From a virus: a DNA stretch of 37,755 bases. Under the pieces are notes generated by a model. That model did no database searches. It saw only the letters and a program-made list of their open reading frames with translations, and was not told the DNA's origin. Shown here in pieces: positions 7,014 to 14,441 of this stretch (position 1 is the first letter of the stretch; every line of letters begins with the position of its first letter). The DNA is taken from positions 1 to 37,755 of IMG/VR virus record IMGVR_UViG_3300003691_000030; one strand, written 5' to 3'. Position numbers and translations under genes: made by a program.

Positions 7014-7734
7014 GTCTCCTGAGGTAAGATATCGGAATACGTTAAGATCATTAAGTGCTAAGTTACGCCATGACGTCAACACTCAGATTATACCATTGCT
7101 TAAACAGTTTCAATCTGAGTATATTAATGACGCCTATGCTAAAACACTAGAACAAGCTTTCGATCGATTACGTAAGTCTTATTCAGATATTAATACTAAC
7201 GCTCGTATAGTGTCTGAATCTTTTGTGACTAACTCTGAGCAGGTTAATAAACAAAGATTCTATTCATCAATGGAAGACGCAGTTGGTGTTAACCTACAAA
7301 GTATTATCCAGAACGAAGGACTTGAAGATATATTAGTAGCTACTACTCGTGAAAATGTCGGTCTTATTCGTTCTATACCTGAGGAATATTTTAAGAAGAT
7401 AGAAAGTATTGTCTTTACGGGTACTACTCAGGGTAACGCTGCTGGATCGATGATTAAACAAATCCAGAAAACAGGTAAGGTGACAGACAACCGAGCTAAA
7501 CTTATAGCACGTGATCAAAGCTCTAAATTAAACTCGGCATTAACCCAACAACGAGCTCAGAATTTAGGTGTTGAAGAGTACGTCTGGAGAACAGCAGGAG
7601 ACGAGAGAGTACGTGAATCACATCGTACTAAGAACGGTAAGGTATTTAGATGGGACGACCCTCCTAAGGACACTGGGCATCCTGGGCAGGACATTCAGTG
7701 TAGGTGTGTAGCTCAGCCGATAATTAAGCTGTAA
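6916..7734 (+). CDS. MuF-like minor head morphogenesis protein
   Basis: A minor head protein that in Mu/SPP1-like systems binds portal and enters the procapsid. The MuF C-terminal signature is clear: RAKLIARDQSSKLNSALTQQ, YVWRTAGDERVRESHRTKNG, and HPGQDIQCRCVAQP at the end (residues about 195-270), with the conserved cysteine pair CRC. The N-terminal third is basic and helical. It overlaps the portal gene by about 98 bases. ATG 6916 has GAGGA eight bases upstream; TTG 6910 and ATG 6955 are alternative starts, so the N-terminus is uncertain. Confidence 0.88.
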   Translation: MTLTPIPTILNLEMNRKHRREKKKRIRPIRTPKSPEVRYRNTLRSLSAKLRHDVNTQIIPLLKQFQSEYINDAYAKTLEQAFDRLRKSYSDINTNARIVSESFVTNSEQVNKQRFYSSMEDAVGVNLQSIIQNEGLEDILVATTRENVGLIRSIPEEYFKKIESIVFTGTTQGNAAGSMIKQIQKTGKVTDNRAKLIARDQSSKLNSALTQQRAQNLGVEEYVWRTAGDERVRESHRTKNGKVFRWDDPPKDTGHPGQDIQCRCVAQPIIKL

Positions 7735-7749
7735 TTTGTATTATAACTA

Positions 7750-7776
7750 AGCCAAACTTTCATTGAAATTTTGGCT
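7750..7776 (+). other. Intergenic stem-loop AGCCAAA/TTTGGCT
   Basis: A 7-bp stem (7750-7756 with 7770-7776) enclosing a 13-base loop that itself contains TTC-ATT-GAA. It lies in the 68-base gap between the MuF gene and the next virion gene. No U-run follows, so termination is doubtful; mRNA end protection is possible. Confidence 0.35.
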
Positions 7777-7802
7777 AAATATTACTTAGCGAGGAATAGA
7801 AA

Positions 7803-8210
7803 ATGACTTTAGCTTACGAAGTAGGATTAAGAAATACAAGACTGGACGATATAACCGCAAAAATTGACGGAGGCCCAGGAGCAGGTACGATTAAGATTTA
7901 CGACGGTACTCGTCCTGCCACGGGAGCGGCTATTACTACTGAAGTACTAGGTGCTACTTTGACTATGAGTGATCCGTCATTCCCAGCAGCTGGTTCTGGG
8001 ACTATGGGAGCTAGTGCTATAACAGGTGATGCTTCTGCTGACGCTACTATCACTGCTTCTTGGTTCCGTGTGCAAGATTCCACAGGAGCATTTGTAATGG
8101 ACGGAGACGTAGGTACTTCCGGGTCTGATTTGAACTTGAATACTGTATCTCTAGTAGCTGGTGTACAAGTGGATATTACTAGTTTTGTCATTAATGCTGG
8201 TAATGCATAA
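7803..8210 (+). CDS. Small virion-associated protein (135 aa)
   Basis: Belongs to a family often found near phage head genes; the recognisable parts are [52 protein letters not shown] and [18 protein letters not shown]. These suggest an all-beta fold of the decoration or head-fibre kind, with no cysteines and no transmembrane segment. GCGAGGAAT lies upstream of the ATG. It immediately precedes the APS kinase gene (2-base gap), so its message is shared with the sulfation cassette. Virion location is inferred from context; exact role unknown. Confidence 0.6.
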   Translation: MTLAYEVGLRNTRLDDITAKIDGGPGAGTIKIYDGTRPATGAAITTEVLGATLTMSDPSFPAAGSGTMGASAITGDASADATITASWFRVQDSTGAFVMDGDVGTSGSDLNLNTVSLVAGVQVDITSFVINAGNA

Positions 8211-8212
8211 TT

Positions 8213-8710
8213 GTGATTACTGTTTGGTTTACAGGTATATCAGGTAGCGGTAAGACTACTATAGCTGACGCAGTAGTATTAAAACTACCTCAGTGTTATA
8301 GACTTGACGGTGACGATTTACGTACAGGTCTTAATTCTGATTTGGGATTTTCTTATAAGGATCGTAAAGAGAATATCCGTAGAGCAGGGGAAGTAGCTAA
8401 GTTATTTTCTTATCACGGTATAGTTCTAGCTAGTTTTATCAGTCCTTACGCTGAACATAGAAAATATGTGAGAGATATACATGAAAGCTCGAATATAAAG
8501 TTCATAGAAGTATTTGTAGATTGCCCATTAAAAGTAGCTGAAGACAGGGACCCCAAGGGGCTTTATAATAAGGTTAGATCCAATAGGATTAATAACTTTA
8601 CAGCTATAGACGATCCATACGAAACCCCGATCTCCCCTGATATACATTTACGAACAGATCGTATAACTGTAAAAGAAGCGGTCCAAGAGGTAATAGATGC
8701 GATTCTTTAG
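8213..8710 (+). CDS. cysC: Adenylylsulfate (APS) kinase
   Basis: Phosphorylates APS with ATP to give PAPS, the universal sulfate donor. Nearly all family motifs are intact: P-loop GISGSGKTT (8-16), [12 protein letters not shown] (30-41), [14 protein letters not shown] (51-64), [11 protein letters not shown] (73-83, with the serine of the ISP motif), [13 protein letters not shown] (110-122) and [12 protein letters not shown] (128-139). At 165 residues it is the bare kinase domain, without ATP sulfurylase, so host APS is needed. GTG start; no strong ribosome site, suggesting coupling to the gene ending two bases earlier. The 3' end overlaps the sulfotransferase gene by 14 bases. A metabolic gene in the middle of head genes is unusual. 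Confidence 0.93.
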   Translation: MITVWFTGISGSGKTTIADAVVLKLPQCYRLDGDDLRTGLNSDLGFSYKDRKENIRRAGEVAKLFSYHGIVLASFISPYAEHRKYVRDIHESSNIKFIEVFVDCPLKVAEDRDPKGLYNKVRSNRINNFTAIDDPYETPISPDIHLRTDRITVKEAVQEVIDAIL

Positions 8711-9344
8711 AGTATCTGAAGATACATGTATAGTAGGTATCCCTAAGGCTGGCTCTTTATCCATGGAAGAAGCCATAAATTTCAATGGGGGTCAGTTTAT
8801 AAATGTACAAGAATCTCTTATTATCCCTAATAGGATTCTTTTTCTCAGAGATTGGTGGGAACGTTTAAACTCAGCATTTACTTTTTTCTGGTTACTTGAG
8901 AAAAACGGAACTATGCAGACCGAGTATCTACCTCAGTATATTTTAGGTACTGCTATCCATAAATCTCCAAAACCAACCCAACAAGCATGGATGGATTTTA
9001 TTGATCATGTGTTGGATGCCCCAAAGGAATTTAATCATGATCATTGGTTACCCCAGACCGAATTAGCAACTCATGAAGGTATATTTTTACCTACTATAGT
9101 TCATAAATTCGAGGATATAGATGCTGTTGATCCTGAACACCCTGATTTTAATAACGACGAAATCCCACTAGAATCTAAGAGTAGATACTGGAGCAGGTAC
9201 AGTCCTGGTAGGTTACCTGAGAAAAATAGAAATAGTAATCATCTACCGATAACTCAATATCGTCAAGACGATTTAGTTGCTCGTTTTATAAATGATAGTA
9301 CTATGCACTCTAAAATCAATGGGTCTTACACCGGAGGGTTATAA
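8697..9344 (+). CDS. PAPS-dependent sulfotransferase
   Basis: Predicted to move sulfate from PAPS to a hydroxyl or amine acceptor. The 5'-phosphosulfate loop is GIPKAGSLS (14-22), close to the PKxGTTS form, and the 3'-phosphate site is [13 protein letters not shown] (49-61), with Arg51 and Ser59 spaced as in known sulfotransferases. HWLPQTEL (116-123) resembles the HWxPQ element of Golgi-type Sulfotransfer_2 proteins. 215 residues is short but complete-looking. Its start overlaps the APS kinase and its stop overlaps the next start (TAATG), so donor-making enzyme, transferase and the repeat protein downstream are translationally linked. Acceptor unknown: virion glycan or protein, host surface polysaccharide or another molecule. 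Confidence 0.75.
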   Translation: MRFFRVSEDTCIVGIPKAGSLSMEEAINFNGGQFINVQESLIIPNRILFLRDWWERLNSAFTFFWLLEKNGTMQTEYLPQYILGTAIHKSPKPTQQAWMDFIDHVLDAPKEFNHDHWLPQTELATHEGIFLPTIVHKFEDIDAVDPEHPDFNNDEIPLESKSRYWSRYSPGRLPEKNRNSNHLPITQYRQDDLVARFINDSTMHSKINGSYTGGL

Positions 9345-10741
9345 TGGCTATTGTTATAACCGATAGGGGTTTTCATAGTCGTAATATAAATACGAATCAA
9401 TTGAGTGCTCCTAGCTCCCCGGCAACAGCTTATACTCCGGCTGCTAATTCGGTAATGCTGGCTATTGTACAAAATGATTTAAACGCTACCGACCCCGATA
9501 TACCTCAAGGTCATGACGGAGGTAGCTCTTGGGTCAAACTAGGGAACTCCCAAACAGCTAATAATAAGACTTCAGTTTTATACGGAGCCCATGTCGGTTC
9601 TAGCCCTAGTTCGGGTTTTGTTACTGTAGATGAAGCTACTGCTTCGACTATGGGTTTGCAAGTATTAGAAGTCGAAGGTTTGGATGATACAGGTACTGTA
9701 GCCGATTCATTCGCTCAGATAGCTGATGGTACATTTTATGGTACTTTACCAACCCTCGCTCTAACAGGAGCAGCTACTCAGACCATTGGATTTTGGTGTT
9801 GTGATCAACCTACAATCACTCCTGATGATACTCCTATTGGTTCTCAACTATCATATCGATATGGCGGAAGCCATATGCATCGAGATCAGAATCCAACTGG
9901 TAACGCTGCTCCGGGGGCAACTGGTTCTTTTGCTACATTTTGGAGAAACCATGCGGTAGAAGTAGTTGAAGCCAGTAGCGGTATAACGGGCACTATTAAC
10001 GAGACTTCTGATAATGATACTTCGGTAGCCTCGGGTGTTGTTACAGTTATAGGTTCTATTGCTGAGACTTCTGATGACGATATATCAGTAGCTTCCGGGT
10101 TAGTTAGGGCTATAGGTAGTTTATCTGAGACCTCTGATAACGATACTTCGATAGCTTCCGGATTAGTTAGAATTGTAGGATCCTTAGTTGAGATTTCTGA
10201 TAATGATACTTCAGTAGCATCGGGAACAGTAACAGTAATAGGGACGTTAAGTGAAACTTCCGACGACGATACTATGATAGGTATTGGAGTGGTTGGAGGA
10301 GCAATAACAGGTACTATCAACGAGACTTCTGATGACGATACATCAGTAGCTTCGGGTGTTATTACAGTTATAGGTAATCTCACAGAAACTTCTGATGACG
10401 ACACTATGGTAGGCGTAGGTATAGTTGGAGGTTTTGTAACAGGTACTATCAACGAGACCTCGGATAATGATACTTTATTCGCTACTGGTCTTATTAGAGT
10501 TATAGGTCTTATTAATGAAATATCAGATAACGACACCTTAATAGCAAGCGGAACAGTGTCTCAAAACATAACAGGTACTATTAATGAGACTTCTGAAGAC
10601 GATATTATGATCGGTACCGGAACAGTCGGAGGTTTACCAAGTGAGAACGATATCGGGTTCTCAGCTCCATTTGCTTTTGATGATATCGGGTTCTCAGCTC
10701 CATTTACTTTTAGTGATATAAATTTAACAGGTGATCTATGA
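9344..10741 (+). CDS. Repeat-containing virion protein (465 aa)
   Basis: Probably a head fibre or surface protein. Residues 1-210 form one domain ([48 protein letters not shown]) resembling phage lectin- or carbohydrate-binding-type modules in overall pattern. Residues about 216-430 hold ten copies of a 21-23-residue unit of consensus GTINETSDNDTSVASGVVTVI. The C-terminus has two copies of DIGFSAPF. The repeats are rich in Asp, Ser and Thr, with short beta-strand segments, and may form an extended, calcium-binding stalk. Translation is coupled to the sulfotransferase gene through TAATG. Whether the repeats are modified by it is not known. Confidence 0.6.
   Translation: MAIVITDRGFHSRNINTNQLSAPSSPATAYTPAANSVMLAIVQNDLNATDPDIPQGHDGGSSWVKLGNSQTANNKTSVLYGAHVGSSPSSGFVTVDEATASTMGLQVLEVEGLDDTGTVADSFAQIADGTFYGTLPTLALTGAATQTIGFWCCDQPTITPDDTPIGSQLSYRYGGSHMHRDQNPTGNAAPGATGSFATFWRNHAVEVVEASSGITGTINETSDNDTSVASGVVTVIGSIAETSDDDISVASGLVRAIGSLSETSDNDTSIASGLVRIVGSLVEISDNDTSVASGTVTVIGTLSETSDDDTMIGIGVVGGAITGTINETSDDDTSVASGVITVIGNLTETSDDDTMVGVGIVGGFVTGTINETSDNDTLFATGLIRVIGLINEISDNDTLIASGTVSQNITGTINETSEDDIMIGTGTVGGLPSENDIGFSAPFAFDDIGFSAPFTFSDINLTGDL
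9989..10633 (+). repeat. Ten degenerate coding repeats of 63-69 bp
   Basis: The unit encodes G-[TSN]-[IL]-x-E-[TI]-S-[DE]-[ND]-D-[TI] followed by about ten hydrophobic, Ser- or Gly-rich residues. Units ending in VVGGxxT (69 bp) are intermixed with units ending in xVTVI (63 bp). The DNA copies differ by many silent changes, so the array is old or kept variable rather than recently expanded. Confidence 0.8.
10649..10705 (+). repeat. Recent direct repeat at the 3' end of the repeat gene
   Basis: A 24-base block is identical at 10649-10672 and 10682-10705 (33-base spacing), encoding DIGFSAPF twice. Identity at DNA level points to a recent duplication, unlike the older array before it. Confidence 0.75.
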
Positions 10742-11058
10742 TAAACGGGGAATATGGGAACACATTAAGGATATCCGCTGAGGAAGATATTAGCGGTAAT
10801 ACTAATAGTATAGAATTAAGAAGCCCTTCTCCTTATGTCTCTAGTAGGGTTCTAACCGCAGCCGACGGAGTAGTCCTAGGCGTAACAACTAAGACAGTAG
10901 GTGGGATATTATTTACTGCTAATGAATATGTAGAGTATCCGATATTGCAAGGTGATATTAATATCGCCGGTAATTGGAACGTATGTTTATTTTCATTAAC
11001 TCCAGGTGGTGAGAATAAAATACTAACTAATCTTACTTTCCCTGTTGGTTCATGTTAA
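10738..11058 (+). CDS. Small virion-associated protein (106 aa)
   Basis: Member of a family of short beta-rich proteins common beside phage head-fibre genes: start MINGEYGNTLRISAEEDISG, middle LTAADGVVLGVTT, then ANEYVEYPILQGDINIAGNW. The pattern (nearly immunoglobulin-like strands) resembles domains in fibre-associated proteins, although the BppU-like comparison is only by eye. It overlaps the repeat protein gene by ATGA and so belongs to the same late translation unit. A 99-base AT-rich gap follows, in which I see no clear terminator. Confidence 0.5.
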   Translation: MINGEYGNTLRISAEEDISGNTNSIELRSPSPYVSSRVLTAADGVVLGVTTKTVGGILFTANEYVEYPILQGDINIAGNWNVCLFSLTPGGENKILTNLTFPVGSC

Positions 11059-11157
11059 TCCTTATATTTTAATAGGTTTTAATAGCGTATTTAATGTGAA
11101 AAATTGTGTTTATAGAGAACATGATTTAATATTGATACAAATTGTAAGGACTCTTAA

Positions 11158-12306
11158 ATGTTTTTAGCCGATAGACTGAAAATTACCACAGAACGTGAAT
11201 ATACTGATGAGGGGTTTCTTAAAGTCCCAGCTCGTATATCTCGTATCGGTATTCAAAATTATTTAGCTGTTGAGATGGGTCTTAAGGATAGAGACCCAGC
11301 TGATGTTATTAGAGTTTATAGACCTGAAGATGAAGTGTTTTCTGATATATCTTTAAGCTCGTTTTCTAACAAGCCCGTAACAAATAATCATCCTTCCGAA
11401 TTGGTCAATCCTACTAACGCTAGTAGTGTAAGTGTAGGTTTCTCAGGACCAGAAGTAACTCGGGATGGGATGTTCGCCAAAACAACCCTTCATGTCACTG
11501 ACGCAGAAGCCATTGCGAATATAGAGAGCGGAAAGGTTGAGCTTTCTAATGGTTATACCGCTGACATAGAATGGGTATCAGGAGTTACTCCGGAGGGTGA
11601 GCAGTTCGACGCCATTCAGAGAAACATTAAAGGCAATCACATTGCCATTGTAGAACGTGGTCGAGCTGGAGCTGCTTGCAGAGTGGCCGACAATTTACCC
11701 GAAACAGGAGATAAAGTCACTATGGCTAAAATCACCATTGATGGGGTCGACTTTGAAGTGCCTGATCAAGCCGCTCAAGCAGTTGGTAAACTGCAAGCAC
11801 GCCTGACTGATGCTGAAAAAGAAACCCTAAGCGAAGCCGAAAAGCTAAAAGCTAAAGAAGACGAAGCGGAAGAAGAGGCTAAGAAAGCCAAGAAATCCGA
11901 AGACTCTTTACAAGCTAAGCTTGACGATGCTAATTCAAAAATCCCATCTTCCGAAACTCTAGATAAATTAGTTGCTGAGCGAACTGCTGTAGTAGATAGC
12001 ATTCTTAAAGTAGCTCCTGATCTAGAATGGCAAGGTAAGGACACAGATACACTTCGTAAAGAAGCAGTAGCTATTAATTGTCCTAATGTTCAATTGGATT
12101 CAATGTCTACTGATTATATCAATGCTCGTTTTGATATGTTGGTTGAATCTATTGAAACTAACAGTCAACAACAACTGGACGAAGCCTTTAGCAACCAAGT
12201 TAAAGACAAAGACAGTAAAGTTGAAGACATTCGTCCGGCTAGTGTTATCGCTCGTGAAAAGATGATGATAGATAGTCAAAATGCTTGGAAAGGAGGTGCT
12301 AAATAA
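11158..12306 (+). CDS. DUF2213 prohead protease fused to scaffold
   Basis: Combines capsid maturation protease and internal scaffold. The N-terminal 190 residues match DUF2213: MFLADRLKITTEREYTDEG, GFLKVPARISRIGIQNY, SNKPVTNNHP (about 76-85), and ESGKVELSNGYTADI with the strongly conserved GNHIAIVERGRAGAA (about 159-173), whose His and following residues are thought to form part of the active site. Residues 200-265 are a Glu/Lys/Ala-rich coiled coil (AEKLKAKEDEAEEEAKKAKK), the scaffold part. AAGGA lies upstream of ATG 11158. The next gene overlaps by TAATG, and the major capsid gene follows shortly. Confidence 0.88.
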   Translation: MFLADRLKITTEREYTDEGFLKVPARISRIGIQNYLAVEMGLKDRDPADVIRVYRPEDEVFSDISLSSFSNKPVTNNHPSELVNPTNASSVSVGFSGPEVTRDGMFAKTTLHVTDAEAIANIESGKVELSNGYTADIEWVSGVTPEGEQFDAIQRNIKGNHIAIVERGRAGAACRVADNLPETGDKVTMAKITIDGVDFEVPDQAAQAVGKLQARLTDAEKETLSEAEKLKAKEDEAEEEAKKAKKSEDSLQAKLDDANSKIPSSETLDKLVAERTAVVDSILKVAPDLEWQGKDTDTLRKEAVAINCPNVQLDSMSTDYINARFDMLVESIETNSQQQLDEAFSNQVKDKDSKVEDIRPASVIAREKMMIDSQNAWKGGAK

Positions 12307-12794
12307 TGAGCGCTCAAACTTCATATGCAATTAAACAAGCCGTCGCTTATGCTGGTTTAGTATACGCTCAGGCTCCTAGTGATATCATTTCTCGTGATGT
12401 CGAAACAGTGGCGGGTATCCCTTTCGCTGTAGTAGTTAGCCGAGGCACTGATGCTGATAAACAAGCTCTTCTAGGCGGCACTACTGGTATTTTAGGTGTA
12501 ACTGTTCGTTCTCTTGATCGCGAAGGTGTTATCAACACTGGAGCTATTAGTTACGCTGAGACAGAAACAGCAGCTATTATGCGAGACGGTTATATCTGGG
12601 CGGTATGTCCTACGGGATGTGTACCTGGGGATGCTGTTAATTTTGTAGAAGCCACTGGTGTTCTAGATTCTGGCGCTCCAGTCGGTGTGGGTGAAACAGG
12701 TCTAGATGATTGTTTCTGGGATTCAACCGCTGCGGCTGGTGCATTAGCTATTCTTCGAGTGAAGAATGTTGAAAACATCACAGCCGGTGTATAA
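12306..12794 (+). CDS. DUF2190-like head decoration (cement) protein
   Basis: A 162-residue protein between scaffold and major capsid genes, the usual place of the cement protein. The pattern fits: beta-rich N-terminus with GIPFAVVVSRGTDADK, LGVTVRSLD, a YIWAVCPTGCVPGDAV element where the DUF2190-type motif GxVxVxxxxGxxxGDxV is recognisable, then ILRVKNVENI at the end. It would bind the mature capsid surface and stabilise it. Start ATG overlaps the previous stop (TAATG). Family name is by pattern, not by search. Confidence 0.72.
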   Translation: MSAQTSYAIKQAVAYAGLVYAQAPSDIISRDVETVAGIPFAVVVSRGTDADKQALLGGTTGILGVTVRSLDREGVINTGAISYAETETAAIMRDGYIWAVCPTGCVPGDAVNFVEATGVLDSGAPVGVGETGLDDCFWDSTAAAGALAILRVKNVENITAGV

Positions 12795-12805
12795 GGGGAA
12801 CTTAA

Positions 12806-13849
12806 ATGAAAAAAATTACTCTTCGTGATGGTTCTACCCTTGCCTATGATGGTATGATCGGTACCATTACAGCTAAAGATGGTAAACAAGTTATGCTTGA
12901 TCATTCTATTACCGTTGCTATTAATAACGGTCTTATGGATGCTGATGGTGCTGTTTTCTTTCAACGTCAACTTGAGCTTATCAAAGCCCGAAGCTATGAT
13001 GTTCGTTATGCTGAACTTAAAGCGCGTCAACTCTTCCCAGTATCTAACGAAGGTGGTCAGGGTATTACGACTATCACTTATCGTACATACGATCAAGCGG
13101 GTGCTGCCAAAATTATCAATGCTTATGCTGATGATTTGCCTCGTGCTGATGTTGCTGGTAAAGAAACTACTATTCCAGTTCGTTCCGTGGGTATTTCTTA
13201 CGGTTATAACTTGGATGAAATCCAGTCTTCACAATTAACTGGTGCTGCTCTAGATCAACGTCGTGCTAACGCTGCTCGTCGTTCTGTTGAGCAAGTAGTT
13301 AACGACGTTGCCTTCTTCGGTGATGCTACTTCAGGTATGGGTGGTTTATTTGACAACCCTAACATCCCAACTGGAGCAGTAGTAAATCCAGGTGGCGGTA
13401 CTGAGTTTGTTAATAAGACTCCTGATCAAATCTTGTTTGATATTAATGATTTGTTCTCTGATATCTTTGAAACTACTAAGATGGTTGAGCAAGGTAATAC
13501 ATTGCTTCTTCCAGCTGCTCAGTGGTCTTATATTATGTCGACTCCTCGAGCATCTAACAGTGATACTACTATTGCGCAGTACGCTGCTCAAAACAGTCCG
13601 TATCTAAATAGTATTGACGATATTATTCCTGTCAACGAATGTAATGCGGCTGATAACCCTTTATTGTCGACAGATGCTATGGTAGCGTATGATCGTAATC
13701 CTGATAAGCTACAGCTTGAGATTCCAGTTGAATTGGAGATGTTACCGGTTCAGCAGAAGAATCTTGAATTTGTTATTCCGGGACGTTCACGTTTAGCTGG
13801 TCTAAACATCTATTATCCGCTTTCATTAGCGATTGCAACAGGGATCTAA
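12806..13849 (+). CDS. Major capsid protein (DUF2184, HK97 fold)
   Basis: The main shell protein, 347 residues. DUF2184 traits: AVFFQRQLELIKARSYDVRY, LFPVSNEGGQGITTITYRTY (about 72-91), SVGISYGYNLDEIQSSQLTG, RRSVEQVVNDVAFFGDA (with the conserved N-D-x-x-F-x-G), GLFDNPNIP, and the C-terminal PVELEMLPVQQKNLEF ending in YYPLSLAIATGI. The gene uses more GC-ending and host-like codons than its neighbours (many CGT, GGT, GCT), typical of a very highly expressed gene. GGGGAA precedes the start. The protein is flanked by cement protein and a coiled-coil protein. Confidence 0.93.
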   Translation: MKKITLRDGSTLAYDGMIGTITAKDGKQVMLDHSITVAINNGLMDADGAVFFQRQLELIKARSYDVRYAELKARQLFPVSNEGGQGITTITYRTYDQAGAAKIINAYADDLPRADVAGKETTIPVRSVGISYGYNLDEIQSSQLTGAALDQRRANAARRSVEQVVNDVAFFGDATSGMGGLFDNPNIPTGAVVNPGGGTEFVNKTPDQILFDINDLFSDIFETTKMVEQGNTLLLPAAQWSYIMSTPRASNSDTTIAQYAAQNSPYLNSIDDIIPVNECNAADNPLLSTDAMVAYDRNPDKLQLEIPVELEMLPVQQKNLEFVIPGRSRLAGLNIYYPLSLAIATGI

Positions 13850-13853
13850 CATT

Positions 13854-14360
13854 ATGGCCGGTATAATGAATAATACTGCTCGTCAGTTTAATCTAAAATG
13901 CATGTCTAGGAATGGTAACCGTGTTTTAGTTAGGATTGCCCCTGGGTTTAATGTAGTAGAAGATGATCATTGGGGAGCGTTTGTACCTAAGAACGGTAAG
14001 GTAGATCCTTACGTAGCAAGACTTAAAAAATCAGGTCAAATAGAGTTCGGAGTTAGGATGGATGATCTTGAGCTTGAGAAAGCCCCTGATACCAAGTCTA
14101 AATCCAAGTCCGAGCCTATTGCTAAGCTAAAAGCTGATGCGGAGAAAGCTTCTAAGGAAGCTGAATTCAATAAGCTAGAAGCTGATAAGGCTAAAGCAGA
14201 AGCTGATAAGGCTAAAGCAGAAGCTGATAAGGCTAAGGTGGAACTTGAAGCTGCTAAGGTGGAGCTTGAAGCTGCTAAGGTGGAGCTTGAAGCTGCTAAG
14301 GTGGAATTGAGTAAATCGAAAACCGAGTCTTCTGAAAACGAAGATAAATCTAAAAAGTAG
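13854..14360 (+). CDS. Head-associated protein with heptad-repeat coiled-coil tail (168 aa)
   Basis: Residues 1-80 are a small domain (NLKCMSRNGNRVLVRIAPGF; FGVRMDDLELEKA) of the kind that often follows the capsid gene. Residues 85-155 are a Lys/Glu/Ala coiled coil with perfect 7-residue repeats AEADKAK (three) and VELEAAK (three to four). The TTG at 13833 lies in the capsid gene; I prefer ATG 13854, with AGGGA nine bases upstream, or ATG 13866. Immediately after its stop comes the alternative-hairpin leader. It may be a minor head or neck protein; function not established. Confidence 0.55.
   Translation: MAGIMNNTARQFNLKCMSRNGNRVLVRIAPGFNVVEDDHWGAFVPKNGKVDPYVARLKKSGQIEFGVRMDDLELEKAPDTKSKSKSEPIAKLKADAEKASKEAEFNKLEADKAKAEADKAKAEADKAKVELEAAKVELEAAKVELEAAKVELSKSKTESSENEDKSKK
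14181..14312 (+). repeat. 21-bp tandem repeats coding coiled-coil heptads
   Basis: Units of 21 bp: GCTGATAAGGCTAAAGCAGA-type at 14181-14201, 14202-14222 and 14223-14243, then a related GCTGCTAAGGTGGAGCTTGA-type unit in three further copies. The 7-codon period equals one coiled-coil heptad. Near-identity of DNA copies indicates recent slippage, so length is likely to vary between relatives. Confidence 0.85.
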
Positions 14361-14364
14361 TAAT

Positions 14365-14441
14365 AAAGGAGACCTGGATGTTAGTCTAGGTCTCCTTTAA
14401 ACGTCCCATTAGGAATAGTGAGACGTTTAAAGGAGATCAGT
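14365..14441 (+). promoter_or_regulatory. Two mutually exclusive hairpins around a duplicated ribosome site
   Basis: Hairpin 1 pairs 14365-14378 with 14385-14398 (14 bp, one G-U, loop TGTTAG). Hairpin 2 pairs 14389-14405 with 14422-14438 (17 bp, one G-U, 16-base loop). Both need the segment GGTCTCCTTT (14389-14398), an anti-Shine-Dalgarno sequence, so only one can form. Hairpin 2 hides AAAGGAG (14429-14435), the ribosome site of the gene at 14442; hairpin 1 leaves it free but hides a first AAAGGAG (14365-14371). This has the geometry of a translational attenuator or switch. No U-tract suggests translation rather than termination as the target. Confidence 0.75.
14378..14389 (+). CDS. Possible three-codon leader ORF (MLV)
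   Basis: ATG TTA GTC TAG, with AAAGGAG (14365-14371) six bases before the ATG, lies in the apex and 3' arm of hairpin 1. Ribosome loading here would melt hairpin 1 and release the anti-Shine-Dalgarno segment to form hairpin 2, repressing the next gene. The peptide is too short for any evidence but geometry; it could be coincidence. Confidence 0.3.
   Translation: MLV

Noticed and set aside
7898-8191. Minus-strand frame of 97 codons in the small virion protein gene
   Set aside because: Shadow of a well-supported plus-strand gene, wrong direction for this region, no start signal.
9886-10536. Long open frame on the minus strand (216 codons)
   Set aside because: It lies fully inside the repeat protein gene, is a mirror of its repeats (SLSEVSLIVPV...), and has no ribosome site; a shadow of biased repeat sequence.
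12590-13096. Minus-strand frame of 168 codons across the cement and capsid genes
   Set aside because: Antisense to two confident genes and without family features; due to codon bias of highly expressed genes.
14365-14398. Hairpin 1 as an intrinsic terminator after the coiled-coil gene
   Set aside because: Only TTT follows the stem before AAACG, and the 3' arm is needed for a longer downstream pairing; regulation of translation is the better reading.
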